DNA of 64,000 bases from positions 4,296,001 through 4,360,000 of the forward strand of contig NZ_CP066265.1 in NCBI RefSeq assembly GCF_023278085.1, given 5' to 3'. The stretch comes from Pseudomonas syringae (GTDB lineage: Bacteria > Pseudomonadota > Gammaproteobacteria > Pseudomonadales > Pseudomonadaceae). Every line of letters begins with the position of its first letter. The first letter of the stretch is position 1. Shown piece by piece: positions 48,536 through 58,300 of this stretch. The translations under genes and the position numbers were made by a program. Below the pieces are notes generated by a model. The model was not told where the DNA came from. It did no database searches and saw only the letters and a program-made list of their open reading frames with translations.

Positions 48536-48937
48536 ATGGATACGGGTAAAAGGCGCAGCCAGCGCGATTACACGCTAGCCTTTAAATTATCGGTCGTAGA
48601 TCAGGTTGAAAAAGGCGAGTTGAGTTATAAAGAAGCCCAACGACGCTATGGCATCCAAGGCCGGTCGACGGTGCTGGTCTGGTTACGAAAGCACGGTCGA
48701 CAGGATTGGAGCCAAGGCGCATCAATTCGAGAGCCGAGGAGCAGGTCCATGACCGAGCCAACCCTCCCGCCGACACCCGAGCAGCGGATTAAAGAGCTTG
48801 AAGAACAGCTGATGCTGAGCAATCAGAAGGCCCAGTTCTTTGAAGCCGTCGTCAACGTTCTGAAAAATGACTACGGCGTTTCTGTCGTAAAAAAGCGACC
48901 CGGCAAGTCCTCTCGCAAGGGCAAATCCAAGACCTGA
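48536..48937 (+). CDS. IS3-family transposase OrfA
   Basis: A 133-residue DNA-binding subunit with a helix-turn-helix (YTLAFKLSVVDQVEKGELSYKEAQRRYGI, then STVLVWLRKHG) and a C-terminal leucine-zipper segment (RIKELEEQLMLSNQKAQFFEAVV) used for multimerisation. AGGAGG precedes the ATG. The sequence A AAA AAG at 48889-48895 is a canonical -1 slippage site in the correct phase, so a fraction of ribosomes should make the OrfAB fusion transposase. Confidence 0.93.
   Translation: MDTGKRRSQRDYTLAFKLSVVDQVEKGELSYKEAQRRYGIQGRSTVLVWLRKHGRQDWSQGASIREPRSRSMTEPTLPPTPEQRIKELEEQLMLSNQKAQFFEAVVNVLKNDYGVSVVKKRPGKSSRKGKSKT
48889..48895 (+). promoter_or_regulatory. Programmed -1 frameshift heptamer A_AAA_AAG
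   Basis: The heptamer is phased with the OrfA codons AAA (48890) and AAG (48893) and lies within the overlap with the OrfB frame, as in other IS3 elements. Confidence 0.85.
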
Positions 48938-48960
48938 GTATTAGCAGGGCTTGCCTGTTC

Positions 48961-49758
48961 ATGGGCATTTCGCGCCAAGCGTATTACAAGCGTAATCGCG
49001 TTTTTGATGCCAGGGTCCGCCAGGACCAAGAGGTAATGGATTTCGTTCTGGAAAAGCGTCGTCGCCAGCCAAGGTTGGGAGCGCGCAAGTTGCACTACTT
49101 GATGAGCGTCGAAGCTCCTGCGTCGTTGTGCGTGGGTAGAGACCGTCTGTTTACCATCCTTCGTGATGCGCGCGAACTGGTTGCGCGCAAACGGGCTTAT
49201 CACAAGACCACTCATAGTCATCATCGCTTTCGCCGCCACCCCAACCTGCTCAAAGCAGGTCCGGAACAAGTCGTGGCCAATGGACCCGAACAGGTCTGGG
49301 TTGCAGACATCACCTATCTGCCTACGCAGGAAAGCGTGGCATACGTGAGCCTTGTAACCGATGCGTACTCACGCAAGATCGTTGGTCATCATGTGCATGA
49401 AAGCCTGCATACCCAGTCGGTGATAAAGGCACTGGAAAAAGCGGTAGGTGAGCGAAAAACCGATCAGATGCTGATTCATCATTCAGATCGCGGCGCCCAG
49501 TACTGTTCCGATCTCTATCAGCAGCTGCATACCAGGCATGGAATCCGGTGCTCGATGACTGATGGCTATGACTGCTATCAGAACGCTATGGCCGAGCGAG
49601 TAAACGGGATTTTGAAGACCGAGTTTCTACTCCATCGACCTAAAGACTTGGCAGATGCAGTGAAAATGGTGGATGAATCGGTGCAGATCTACAACGGAGA
49701 GCGGCCACACTTATCCCTGAAATACAAAACGCCCGATGCGGTGCATCGGGCGTTTTGA
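48961..49758 (+). CDS. IS3-family transposase OrfB (DDE integrase domain)
   Basis: Catalyses excision and integration. The 265-residue open frame from ATG 48961 is probably expressed mostly as an OrfAB fusion by frameshift at 48889-48895. The DDE triad is visible: Asp in VWVADITYLPT, Asp in IHHSDRGAQY and Glu in NAMAERVNGILKTEF, with the K at the expected spacing and the C-terminal YNGERPHLSLKYKTP. The N-terminal HTH_21 region (RRQPRLGARKLHYLM) is complete. The gene appears intact, so the element could still be mobile. Confidence 0.94.
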   Translation: MGISRQAYYKRNRVFDARVRQDQEVMDFVLEKRRRQPRLGARKLHYLMSVEAPASLCVGRDRLFTILRDARELVARKRAYHKTTHSHHRFRRHPNLLKAGPEQVVANGPEQVWVADITYLPTQESVAYVSLVTDAYSRKIVGHHVHESLHTQSVIKALEKAVGERKTDQMLIHHSDRGAQYCSDLYQQLHTRHGIRCSMTDGYDCYQNAMAERVNGILKTEFLLHRPKDLADAVKMVDESVQIYNGERPHLSLKYKTPDAVHRAF

Positions 49759-49768
49759 GCGTGAAACA

Positions 49769-49795
49769 GGTGTAAACCTATTTCAGGACTAGACA
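49769..49795 (-). repeat. Right terminal inverted repeat of the IS, overlapping the mcp stop codon
   Basis: The reverse complement begins TGTCTAGTCCTG; its TAG at 49789-49791 supplies the stop codon of the adjacent chemoreceptor. Confidence 0.88.
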
Positions 49796-51825
49796 TCATT
49801 CAACGCCCGACTCCCCTGGCTCAGCGTATCCGCCGCCTGATTGACCGCGCGCGCGCCCTCCAGCAAACGGCCCGCTGCCTGATCGACCTGCTGGATGTTG
49901 CTGCTGACTTCATCGGCAGTCGAAGCCTGCTCTTCCACAGCTGTCGATATCTGCGCCAACGTATCGGCGACGCCTTGCACCGCCGTGGCGATTTCTCCCA
50001 GACGCACGCCCAGCCCGGTGACCGATTGCGCATCGTTGACCGCCTGGCCGCACGCGACCTCCATCAGGTCCACGGCCTGGGTCACGGTCGAGCGCAAGCT
50101 GTCGACTGTACCGGCGATCTGCGCGGTGGATGCCTGGGTGCGTTGTGACAGGCTGCGCACTTCATCGGCGACCACGGCAAACCCACGGCCTTGCTCGCCC
50201 GCACGCGCCGCTTCGATGGCTGCGTTGAGCGCCAGCAAGTTGGTCTGTTCGGCAATGCCGCGAATGGCATCCACGACTGACTGGATCTGCTGGCCTTGCT
50301 CGCTGACCCGCCCCAATGCGGCGGCCGTCTCGGTCAGGCGCTGGTTGAGCTGCTGAATGCTGTCGGTGGTGCGCTGACTGTCCTGGCTACTTTGCTCGGC
50401 GATACGGCGAGTGTGACGAGCACTTTCCGATGCCTGCTCGCAGCTTCTCGCCACGCCTTGCGAAGTCGCCGCCAGCTCGGTGGCTGCCGTTGCAATCTGG
50501 CTGATCTGTTGTTGTTGCTCTTCGACCTCGTTGAGTGTTCCGCTGGATTGGGCGGTCAGTGTCAGCACCGCATCGCCCACTCGTACCGTCTCCTGATTCA
50601 CGCCCAACAGACTGGTGCGCAACTGCACGACCGCAACGTTCAAGGCCTTGCTGATGGCCGCGAGTTCGTCACGCCCCTGCACCGAGACTTCCACGCACAG
50701 ATTGCCGTCACGCAGCGACTCGGCCAGGGTGGTGATACCGCGAGCGCTGTTACGAATGGACGATTGCAGGCAGGCGAACAGGTAAATCGCCATTGCCACC
50801 AGAACACAGAACGCCACTGCCAGCGGGATGAACTCCATGTTGGAGGACTCGTGGTAGTAATCAAGCCGGCCATTGAGTGATTCAAGCGAGTGCTTGCGCA
50901 GGTCGGACGTGCTGCTGGTGAGTGTATCGATGCTCTTCTCGAACTCTTCAGGCTTGAGCTTGATACTGCCGCCAAACACACCGTCATCAATGACTTTCAG
51001 TTCGGTTTCCAGTACCTGCTTGACGCCCGCATACTTGTCAGCCCAAGGCTGAAGCTGCTCTGGCAGCTTGGACAACAACAGGCTGGCTGCTTTGTTCATC
51101 TGCTCCTTGGAGTCATCGATACGGCCGCGCAGATCGCGCATTTGCAGACGGCTTTGCAGGCTGAACTGGCCGGAAGCAACTGACGTCTGGCCAACGCTGG
51201 ACAGACGGCCGATACGTTCGATCAGGTCCGGCACTTGCTGCGTGGAGAGCTGCATCAGCATGTAGGTTTCAAGCCACGGATCGAGAATCAGGCCGCTGTC
51301 CATCGCGATCTGCTCACGCAGGGCCTGCACCAGATTCAGGACTGTCGTGAACCGGTCGTAGCCATCCGGCCACCACCCCACGGTGCGCAACGATGCGGTG
51401 TCCAGACCGGTCACTGCCGCCTGCAATGCGTTGTAGCGGGCCATCGTATCGGCTGGAGCGCTTTCCTGGACCAGCAATGCGTTCACCCCTTGCAGTGCTT
51501 TGGTGATGCGCGGGATGCCAGCATCGACATTAGCCATTGCCTCCCTGGCTGCGGGTGTCGGTTCACGAAGAATGTCGGCCGCTTTCCAGCGCGCGGCATG
51601 GTCACGCTGGGCAGACAGCTCGACGTTCAGGTCATCGAGCGCCAACAGTTGCCGTACGCCTGACTGCTCACCCGAAATGACTTCGAGCTTGTTGCGATAG
51701 TCCTTGGTGATGAACCAGGCACTGCCCGCCAGCGGCAGAATAAACAACAGGAACAAGACCTGAAACTTGCGAGCAAAACCAAAACGTCCCATCAGACGCA
51801 TGCCCGGCGACAAAAAACTGTTCAT
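49789..51825 (-). CDS. Methyl-accepting chemotaxis protein, 3' end clipped by the IS
   Basis: A 678-residue transmembrane chemoreceptor. ATG at 51825 follows GGGGAG; a longer in-frame start lacks this and places the first helix too far in. Helix 1 is VLFLLFILPLAGSAWF (about 28-43), then a large periplasmic helical sensor of about 320 residues, helix 2 IPLAVAFCVLVAMAIYLFACL (about 375-395), HAMP, and the signalling hairpin [22 protein letters not shown] plus GFAVVADEV. The ligand domain is not one I can name. The protein ends LSQGSRALNDV: the Val and the TAG stop come from the IS repeat, so the usual terminal 10-15 residues are lost. The signalling tip is intact, so partial function is possible. 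Confidence 0.9.
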   Translation of the reverse strand: MNSFLSPGMRLMGRFGFARKFQVLFLLFILPLAGSAWFITKDYRNKLEVISGEQSGVRQLLALDDLNVELSAQRDHAARWKAADILREPTPAAREAMANVDAGIPRITKALQGVNALLVQESAPADTMARYNALQAAVTGLDTASLRTVGWWPDGYDRFTTVLNLVQALREQIAMDSGLILDPWLETYMLMQLSTQQVPDLIERIGRLSSVGQTSVASGQFSLQSRLQMRDLRGRIDDSKEQMNKAASLLLSKLPEQLQPWADKYAGVKQVLETELKVIDDGVFGGSIKLKPEEFEKSIDTLTSSTSDLRKHSLESLNGRLDYYHESSNMEFIPLAVAFCVLVAMAIYLFACLQSSIRNSARGITTLAESLRDGNLCVEVSVQGRDELAAISKALNVAVVQLRTSLLGVNQETVRVGDAVLTLTAQSSGTLNEVEEQQQQISQIATAATELAATSQGVARSCEQASESARHTRRIAEQSSQDSQRTTDSIQQLNQRLTETAAALGRVSEQGQQIQSVVDAIRGIAEQTNLLALNAAIEAARAGEQGRGFAVVADEVRSLSQRTQASTAQIAGTVDSLRSTVTQAVDLMEVACGQAVNDAQSVTGLGVRLGEIATAVQGVADTLAQISTAVEEQASTADEVSSNIQQVDQAAGRLLEGARAVNQAADTLSQGSRALNDV

Positions 51826-52166
51826 GCCCTGCAACTCCCCGTGAACACCCGCCGGATCTGAACAAACAGAGGCGATGCTTTTTTTTGGAAAAACACTGAC
51901 AGCAAAATGCCATGTTCTTGTTTCAATGGCGATACATGCCGCCACAGATTGGGTCGAAAAACGCGGTTCCCTCCTCGTTTTTCCGGCAAATAGCGTAGTC
52001 ATTGACGTATCAGGCACAGCCAAGCAAGAACCGGACCGCCTCCCGTGCGCGCGAAAGGCTTTATCACAGCAGCAAATTATTCACCCCGGGAGAATCCCGA
52101 GAAAAGTAAACTGCGCAAACGTATCGATCACCTCACTGCGATCTCGTCCCCACAGGAGGTCTTTTC
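51826..52166. other. 341-bp divergent gap between mcp and the J-domain-like gene
   Basis: No gene supported. AGGAGG lies 5' of the ATG at 52167. No clear sigma-28 or sigma-70 promoter was recognised by eye. Confidence 0.5.
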
Positions 52167-53288
52167 ATGACTGTTGCACCGGCTTCGCCGCGTATCGTTG
52201 CGCAACCCTCAAGGCCGCAACTGAGCGCTGGCCAGAAAAAATTCAACACGCTGATGGAGAAGCTCGAAACCAGACGCAGGCTTCTGCAGCAATGGCTTGC
52301 TGCGTCCACGACCTGTGAACGGTTGTGGGTCGAAGAACTGGTCCCGATCTTCAAAGAACAGGCCGAGAGCGATGTAGCAAAGCTGCGCTTGCTTGATCAG
52401 GCCAGTGATCAGTTCCGGTTAAGCAAGAAAGACCGCGCCACCTTGCTGGAGATCATCTGTGTCATGACGATGTCGCTCATGGGCGGCGAGCACGATGAAG
52501 AACTGAAGCGCCTTTATCTCAAATATACCGGCAGCGATTACGACGAGGATCGACGCCTGGAAGACGAGGGGTTCAAAGCATCACTGGAAGAAGAGCTGGG
52601 CGTGGAACTGGGAGACGATGTGGACCTGCAATCCATTGACGACGTGACCCGGCACATTGAAGAGCAACTGAGAGAACGGGCCGAACAAGCGCAAGACTCA
52701 CAGAAGCCGAAGAAGCCCACTGCCAGCGAACTGCGTCGTGAGCAGGAACAGGCAGAGGGCAGTCAGTCGTTGCGCGAAATCTACCGCAGGCTGGTCAGCG
52801 CACTGCACCCGGACCGTGAGCAGGATGCCGATGAGCGCGACCGCAAAACGGCGCTCATGCAACGGGTAAACGAAGCGTATGAAAGCGACAACCTGCTGGC
52901 GCTGCTACAGATGCAAATGGAGATCGAGCAGATCGACCAGACGCACATCGACAGCATCTCCGACAAACGCCTCAAGCACTTCAACCGGATCCTGAGCGAG
53001 CAGCTCCGGGAGCTGGAAGACGAGATTCATGATCGCAAGATGATGATCCGGGAACGCTTCCTGATGGATCCCTACGAGGACATCAGGCCCAAGACAGTCA
53101 ACGCAAAATGTGTGAGGCAGATTAATGCCCTGCGTGAAAATCTCGACGAAGTTCACGAGGAACTGTACGCGCTCACCGACCCGAAAAGCCTGAAGGCCTG
53201 GCTCAGGGAGCAACGGGAGATGGCTGACATGCTGGACATGGTAGAAGAGTTCGACGATCTGGAAATGCTGGATACGCTGTTCCGGTAA
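52167..53288 (+). CDS. J-domain-like co-chaperone of unknown target
   Basis: A 373-residue soluble acidic protein. Residues 198-250 resemble a J domain: LREIYRRLVSALHPDREQDADERDRKTALMQRVNEAYESDNLLALL, with the HPD motif near 213-215 and the helix-4-like NEAY. The J domain is in the middle, flanked by an N-terminal helical domain (about 20-120) and a C-terminal helical domain rich in Glu (IHDRKMMIRERFL, then MADMLDMVEEFDDLEML). No G/F or zinc region, so it is a type III J protein. A perfect AGGAGG precedes the ATG. Its client is not predictable. DnaJ-like proteins of this kind are common single genes in Pseudomonas. Confidence 0.8.
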   Translation: MTVAPASPRIVAQPSRPQLSAGQKKFNTLMEKLETRRRLLQQWLAASTTCERLWVEELVPIFKEQAESDVAKLRLLDQASDQFRLSKKDRATLLEIICVMTMSLMGGEHDEELKRLYLKYTGSDYDEDRRLEDEGFKASLEEELGVELGDDVDLQSIDDVTRHIEEQLRERAEQAQDSQKPKKPTASELRREQEQAEGSQSLREIYRRLVSALHPDREQDADERDRKTALMQRVNEAYESDNLLALLQMQMEIEQIDQTHIDSISDKRLKHFNRILSEQLRELEDEIHDRKMMIRERFLMDPYEDIRPKTVNAKCVRQINALRENLDEVHEELYALTDPKSLKAWLREQREMADMLDMVEEFDDLEMLDTLFR

Positions 53289-53404
53289 ACGCCCGGAAAA
53301 CCAGGCCCTGACGACGGCTGCCACCTAACCGGTTGATCGCACGCAATTATTTTCACAGCAACGCTTGACACATATCCGCTTTGCGCGAATAATGCGCGCC
53401 ACTT

Positions 53405-53481
53405 GGCTACATAGCTCAGTTGGTTAGAGCATAGCATTCATAATGCTGGGGTCCGGGGTTCAAGTCCCTGTGTAGCCACCA
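53405..53481 (+). tRNA. tRNA-Met (anticodon CAT, elongator)
   Basis: A 77-nt cloverleaf with G1-C72 acceptor GGCTACA/TGTAGCC, anticodon loop TTCATAA, T-loop GGTTCAAGTCC and encoded CCA. The paired first base excludes initiator tRNA, and it resembles E. coli metT; a lysidine-modified tRNA-Ile2 is a less likely alternative. Confidence 0.95.
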
Positions 53482-53520
53482 AGTACCGGTTTAGAGACTT
53501 CACTGAAGCTTTTAAACCAA

Positions 53521-53554
53521 ACAAGAAGCCCGCCTCGTGCGGGCTTTCTTGTTT
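53521..53554 (+). terminator. Terminator after tRNA-Met
   Basis: AGCCCGC (53527-53533), loop CTCGT, GCGGGCT (53539-53545), followed by TTCTTGTTT; outer bases ACAAGA/TCTTGT extend the stem. Confidence 0.88.
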
Positions 53555-53678
53555 CTGGCGCGCCTGTTTTTCCCCTTGCGCCTCCCTTCGACGAGCGGCC
53601 TTTCCACCTTGCCTGCCTCAGCTATGATCAAAAATGATGGCTCACGAAGGGCCAGCATTTCTCATAAAGGAGCAACGC

Positions 53679-53942
53679 ATGCGCAAACTCGTACTTTCGA
53701 TGACGGCCGCCCTCTTCCTGACGGGCACCCTGGTTCCCGCCGCGTTCGCAGAAAGCGAGCTGGAGAAAGGCATCCGGCACGACAATCGTGAGCTGGACAA
53801 AGGTGTCGATCACGACGCCAAGGAAGTGGACAAGGGTGTGAAGCACGACGCGGATGAGATCGACAAAGGCGCGAAGCATGACGACAAAGAGCGTCACAAA
53901 GAGGATAAGCACATCGATAAAGAGATCAAAAAGGATCTCTGA
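53679..53942 (+). CDS. Small exported protein of 11-residue charged repeats
   Basis: An 87-residue precursor. AAAGGAG precedes the ATG at 53679; a start 45 bases upstream would spoil the signal peptide. MRKLVLSMTAALFLTGTLVPAAFA is a Sec signal cleaved after AFA. The mature 63 residues are nearly all repeats of the form KGxxHDxxExD: KGIRHDNRELD, KGVDHDAKEVD, KGVKHDADEID, KGAKHDDKERH, KEDKHIDKEIK. An 11-residue period with alternating Lys, His, Asp and Glu is that of an extended amphipathic helix or group-3 LEA-like segment. The periplasmic role is unknown; metal binding by the His/Asp rows or stress protection are possibilities. Own terminator follows. Confidence 0.85.
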   Translation: MRKLVLSMTAALFLTGTLVPAAFAESELEKGIRHDNRELDKGVDHDAKEVDKGVKHDADEIDKGAKHDDKERHKEDKHIDKEIKKDL

Positions 53943-53945
53943 CAG

Positions 53946-53972
53946 AAAGCCTGCCGTCGAGCAGGCTTTTTT
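53946..53972 (+). terminator. Terminator after the repeat protein
   Basis: AAGCCTGC (53947-53954), 6-nt loop, GCAGGCTT (53961-53968), then TTTT. Confidence 0.9.
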
Positions 53973-54080
53973 ATGATGATTTTTATGATGAATGTGCCGG
54001 AGATTCAATCGAGTCCAGAGCATCACCATCAACGACCGGATCACGTTTCAAGTGATCCGGCTCTGTCACTGGATGTACGG

Positions 54081-55961
54081 TCAAATCTTGAAGCTGTCGA
54101 CCAGTTGCTTCAAGCGCCCGGCCTGTTGTGAGAGCGCGGCACAGTCCTTGAGTGTTTCGTTCAAATTGGCCACGCCCTGCTGATTGAGCGTGTTGATCTG
54201 GTTGATATCGATGTTGAGTGTTTCAACAACAGCCGTCTGCTCTTCGGTCGCGGCGGCGACTGACTGGTTCATGCCATCGATTTCACCAATGCGGCGTGTT
54301 ACGTCGCGCAAACGGCTGCCTGCCTGATTGGCAACTTCGACGCTGTCCTGACTGGAAGCCTGACTTTGGTTCATGTTGAGCACAGCTTCTTGAGAGCCCG
54401 TTTGCAGGCCTCCGATCATCTGATAAATCTCATCGGCCGACACCTGAGTACGGTGAGCCAGGTTGCGTACTTCGTCGGCCACCACGGCAAAACCGCGACC
54501 GGCTTCACCGGCGCGCGCCGCCTCGATGGCGGCGTTGAGCGCCAGCAGGTTGGTCTGCTGGGAAATGCTTTTGATGACATCCAGAATATGCCCGATGTTA
54601 TCGGTACTGGCATTGAGCTGTTCGACTTGCGTGCATGAGTCGCTGATCTTGCTCGAGAGCTCACTCATGGCGCGGATGGTTTTTTCGACCACGACCTGAC
54701 CGTCTTCTGCCTGAGTGCGTGCTTCGCTGGCCTGGATCGAGGCGTCGGACGCATTACGGGCAATCTCCTGCGTCGCAGCCCCCAGCTCGTTGATGGCTGC
54801 AGCTACGCTGTTGGTGCGCGCGCTTTGCTCATCGAAGCCGACAATCGAGGAGTTGGAGGAGGTGACGACCCGCTGCGACAGGTCATGCACCTGCAACGTG
54901 GCGGATGAAACCTCGGCAATGGACGCATGCACGCGCTCCACGAACTGATTGAACGAGCCACCCAGTTCAGCGAACTCGTCCTTGCCCTGAATGCTCAGGC
55001 GACGGGTCAGGTCGCCTTCGCCCTGAGCGATGTCCTGCATTGCCCGGCCCATGTCGGTCAGCGGGCGCATCAACGCTCGAATCAGCAAGCTTAACAGCAA
55101 GGCGATCACTGCCACGGCGATCAGCACGGCCACTATCGCCGAGCTGCGAAACTGGCTCAAGGGCGCGTAAGCCTTGTCTTTGTCGATCGACAAACCGATG
55201 TGCCAGTCAGCCGAAGGCAGGCCGGTGATCGGAGTGAACGACAGCAGCCTTTGCTGACCATTGAGCGTGACTTCACGCAGACGCGCGTCCAGGCTGACGG
55301 TCTGCCCGGGATAGATATCCTTCAGGTTTTTCATGACCTGATCCTTGTCAGGGCTGACGATGATCTGCCCGTCGCCGCTGACCAGAAAGGCGTAGCCGAG
55401 TCCGCCGAACTCGACCGAGTTGATGATCTTGACCAGCGTGTCGAGGCTCAGGTCTCCCCCCACCACACCGGACACCTGGCCGTCGGTCTTGACCGGGCTG
55501 GCAATGGTCACCACCAGACCGCCGACAGAGGCCAGATAAGGAGCACTCAGAATGGTTTTGCCCGCGTCGACCGTCGATTTGTACCAAGGGCGCTGACGCG
55601 GGTCATAGCCTGCTGGCATCGCCACATCCGGCCGTTGGGTGAACGTGCCCTTGCTGTCGCCGACATAGGTGAACTGGAAGGTGGAAACCAGCGAGGATTG
55701 TGATACCAGACCTGCAAGGTCGGAGTTGACACCCTGATAGGCCACATCCTGGGTGAGGTTTTCCAGCACCAGAATGCGTCCGCTCAACCAGTTCTGCACA
55801 CTGCTCGCCGTCAACTGACCCGCTTGCGCCACGGAGGACTCGAGGTTCTGGGTGATGGTCGTGCGTTGCAGATAATCGTTATAGAGCGTGAACAGGGCGA
55901 ACGCCAAAACCACGACACCGGACGCAGCCAGAAGAATTTTATGCCGAAACTTCAAGGTCAT
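54081..55961 (-). CDS. dCache chemoreceptor, PctA/PctB/PctC-like
   Basis: A 626-residue chemoreceptor, ATG at 55961 with GAGATG upstream. [33 protein letters not shown] is nearly the N-terminus of the P. aeruginosa amino-acid receptors. The periplasmic dCache domain has the ligand motif [16 protein letters not shown] (about 126-141) and [13 protein letters not shown]. Helix 2 is [24 protein letters not shown] (about 280-303), then HAMP and the signalling tip [23 protein letters not shown]. YxxRxWY is the amino-acid carboxyl-binding signature, so amino acids are the likely attractants. It ends in a normal position, with stop at 54081. Transcribed divergently from the next receptor. Confidence 0.93.
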   Translation of the reverse strand: MTLKFRHKILLAASGVVVLAFALFTLYNDYLQRTTITQNLESSVAQAGQLTASSVQNWLSGRILVLENLTQDVAYQGVNSDLAGLVSQSSLVSTFQFTYVGDSKGTFTQRPDVAMPAGYDPRQRPWYKSTVDAGKTILSAPYLASVGGLVVTIASPVKTDGQVSGVVGGDLSLDTLVKIINSVEFGGLGYAFLVSGDGQIIVSPDKDQVMKNLKDIYPGQTVSLDARLREVTLNGQQRLLSFTPITGLPSADWHIGLSIDKDKAYAPLSQFRSSAIVAVLIAVAVIALLLSLLIRALMRPLTDMGRAMQDIAQGEGDLTRRLSIQGKDEFAELGGSFNQFVERVHASIAEVSSATLQVHDLSQRVVTSSNSSIVGFDEQSARTNSVAAAINELGAATQEIARNASDASIQASEARTQAEDGQVVVEKTIRAMSELSSKISDSCTQVEQLNASTDNIGHILDVIKSISQQTNLLALNAAIEAARAGEAGRGFAVVADEVRNLAHRTQVSADEIYQMIGGLQTGSQEAVLNMNQSQASSQDSVEVANQAGSRLRDVTRRIGEIDGMNQSVAAATEEQTAVVETLNIDINQINTLNQQGVANLNETLKDCAALSQQAGRLKQLVDSFKI

Positions 55962-56330
55962 TACGAGACATCTCAATAGGAATGGGGAACCACACGCCAA
56001 AGCAACTTGCGGAACAAGAACGCCATTCCTTATAAGCAACGACGCTAAAATGAGATCAGGTTTTCATTGCATCGTATAGACGGCAATCCGGCGTGATTTC
56101 AAATGAAAAAACGCCCTGCTTAAGTGCTTATGGCCGCCTATTTATAGCCGTGGCCTGCCGCGAATTCCAGACCTGCACAAGCGATTCAGCCTTTTTTTAA
56201 CATTCTCGATGTTTTCATTTCAGCTTGGAGAGAGCCAGCCGATAGCGTCTGTATCCCCTGCCCTGACAATGGCGTTAACGCCATGCCTGTCAATTGCTTT
56301 ACTTTTTAAATGGCTGTCCCGGAGAATTTT
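55962..56330. promoter_or_regulatory. 369-bp divergent gap between two chemoreceptor genes
   Basis: No gene. GCCGATAG at 56238-56245 matches the sigma-28 (FliA) -10 consensus and lies 86 bases before the rightward receptor ATG, but no good -35 is present 15 bases upstream, so the assignment is weak. Confidence 0.35.
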
Positions 56331-58253
56331 ATGAATAGCTGGTTTGCAAACATCAGCGTCAATATGAAGCTGGCCGTCGGGTTTGGTCTGGTACTTGTAT
56401 TTACTGCCATTCTTGCGCTCACTGGCTGGACCAGCATGAGTGGGCTGATCAAACGCAGCAACTGGATGAGCGACATCACCTCGCTCAATGCGCAGTTGAC
56501 CAAACTGCGGGTGACGCGCCTGCAATACATGGTCGCGGATGGCGACGAGAAAGTGGCAGAGACCGTTCAAGTCTCACTGGATGGCTTCAAGGCCTATCAG
56601 CAAAAGCTGCTGAGCTCGTTCAAGAGCCCCGAGAACGTGAAAATGCTTGAGCAGCTGGCCGCAGTGATCGCTGACTATCAGCAATCATTGAACAACATGC
56701 GCAGCGGCTACAAGGCGAGCACGCTTGCGCGCGACGAGTTGACCACCCATGCAGTGAAAAGCCTGACGGTGTTCGACCAGCTTCAAGCTGAAGTGAAGAA
56801 CATGGACCCTGCCGATGCCAATCGATTCGATCAGTATCAGATCGTTACCGATGCCAAGGACGACTTGAGGCTCGCGCGTTATGACGTGCGTGGCTACACC
56901 ACCAATGTCACGCCTGAAACCGAACAGGCAGCCGTCTCGAAACTGGATGCGGCCATCAAGGATCTGGACAAGCTCAAGGCAACGTTCACTGGCCCTCAGG
57001 CCGATCAACTGAAGCAACTGGAAACCTCCTTGCAGGCGTACCGCACAACGCTGCAAAACTTCAAGACGGCCAGCGCGAATATTGCCCAGGCACGCAAGGA
57101 AATGACCACCCAAGGGCAGGACATCGTCAAGATCAGCGAGGCCATGTATCAACTGCAACTGGATCGTCGCGACCAGGAAAGCGCACAGGCCCGTACCACA
57201 CAGATCATCTGTACGCTGTTGGCCATGATTCTCGGCGTGATCGCAGCAGTGATCATCACCCGGCAGATTACCCGTCCGCTGAAAGAAACCATGGCGGTGG
57301 TCGACCGTATCGCATCCGGTGACCTGACCCAGACCGTGGCGGTAACCCGTCGCGACGAGCTGGGTGTGCTGCAGCAAGGCATTCAGCGCATGGGCAGCAC
57401 GTTGCGTGAATTGATCGGCGGGATTCGCGACAGCGTCGTGCAAATCGCCAGCGCCGCCGAAGAGTTGTCGGCCGTTACCGAGCAGACCAGCGCAGGCGTC
57501 AACAGCCAGAAAGTGGAAACCGATCAGGTAGCCACAGCCATGCACGAGATGTCGGCCACTGTGGCAGAAGTTGCGCGCAACGCCGAGCAAGCCTCACATG
57601 CTGCGTCCAACGCTGACAAAGAAGCACGCGATGGCGACAAAGTGGTGGGCGAGGCTATCGCCCAGATCGAACGCCTGGCCACCGAAGTAGGTCGTTCGGC
57701 CGATGCGATGAACCAGCTGGAGCAGGAAAGCGACAAGATCGGCAAGGTCATGGACGTGATCAAGGCGGTGGCCGAGCAGACCAATCTCCTGGCCCTCAAC
57801 GCAGCGATCGAAGCCGCGCGGGCCGGTGAAGCCGGGCGTGGTTTTGCCGTGGTTGCCGATGAAGTCCGCGGCCTGGCTCAGCGTACGCAGCAGTCGACAG
57901 TCGAGATCGAAACCCTGGTCGCGGCCCTGCAAAGCGGGACCCGTCAAGTGTCCAGCATCATGCTCAACAGCCGCGAGCTGACGGTCAGTAGCGTTGAACT
58001 GAGCCGCAAGGCCGGTACATCGCTGGGCAGCATTACTCAGACCGTTTCCAGCATTCAGGCCATGAACCAGCAGATCGCTGCAGCCGCTGAAGAGCAGAGT
58101 GCGGTGGCTGAAGAAATCAGTCGCAGCATCGTCAACGTGCGCGATGTGTCCGAGCAAACCGCGTCGGCCAGCGAAGAAACAGCGGCCTCCAGCGTCGAAC
58201 TGGCACGCCTCGGTGGTCATTTGCAGACACTGGTCAGCCGCTTCAGGATCTGA
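56331..58253 (+). CDS. HBM-domain chemoreceptor, McpS-like
   Basis: A 640-residue receptor starting at 56331 (CGGAGA upstream); a start 21 bases earlier is unnecessary. [33 protein letters not shown] closely follows P. putida McpS. Residues 35-285 are all-helical, with [31 protein letters not shown] and [16 protein letters not shown], matching the helical bimodular sensor that binds TCA-cycle intermediates in its proximal module and acetate in the distal one. Helix 2 is [22 protein letters not shown] (about 290-311), followed by HAMP and the signalling tip [23 protein letters not shown]. Ligand assignment is by family, not demonstrated. Confidence 0.93.
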   Translation: MNSWFANISVNMKLAVGFGLVLVFTAILALTGWTSMSGLIKRSNWMSDITSLNAQLTKLRVTRLQYMVADGDEKVAETVQVSLDGFKAYQQKLLSSFKSPENVKMLEQLAAVIADYQQSLNNMRSGYKASTLARDELTTHAVKSLTVFDQLQAEVKNMDPADANRFDQYQIVTDAKDDLRLARYDVRGYTTNVTPETEQAAVSKLDAAIKDLDKLKATFTGPQADQLKQLETSLQAYRTTLQNFKTASANIAQARKEMTTQGQDIVKISEAMYQLQLDRRDQESAQARTTQIICTLLAMILGVIAAVIITRQITRPLKETMAVVDRIASGDLTQTVAVTRRDELGVLQQGIQRMGSTLRELIGGIRDSVVQIASAAEELSAVTEQTSAGVNSQKVETDQVATAMHEMSATVAEVARNAEQASHAASNADKEARDGDKVVGEAIAQIERLATEVGRSADAMNQLEQESDKIGKVMDVIKAVAEQTNLLALNAAIEAARAGEAGRGFAVVADEVRGLAQRTQQSTVEIETLVAALQSGTRQVSSIMLNSRELTVSSVELSRKAGTSLGSITQTVSSIQAMNQQIAAAAEEQSAVAEEISRSIVNVRDVSEQTASASEETAASSVELARLGGHLQTLVSRFRI

Positions 58254-58270
58254 TTGTCAGTCATCACCTT

Positions 58271-58294
58271 CAAGCCCGGTTTTTACCGGGCTTG
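58271..58294. terminator. Bidirectional hairpin between convergent genes
   Basis: CAAGCCCGGT (58271-58280), TTTT loop, ACCGGGCTTG (58285-58294): a perfect 10-bp stem between the HBM receptor and the leftward gene. The T-run beyond it is short. Confidence 0.75.
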
Positions 58295-58300
58295 ATCGTT

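Larger units (their letters stand above)
48483..49795 (+). mobile_element. IS3-family insertion sequence, complete, 1313 bp
   Basis: Bounded by 27-bp imperfect inverted repeats: left 48483-48509 (TGTCCCGTCCTGAATAAGG...) and right 49769-49795 (reverse strand TGTCTAGTCCTGAAATAGG...), 23 of 27 matching, ending in TG...CA. It encodes OrfA and OrfB in overlapping phase -1 with a slippery heptamer. Flanking triplets differ (GGC on the left, TCA on the right), so no target duplication is seen; a deletion next to the element is likely. Confidence 0.93.

Noticed and set aside
56238..56245. A sigma-28 flagellar promoter for the HBM receptor
   Set aside because: Only the -10 matches; the -35 is missing, so it is not claimed beyond a weak note.
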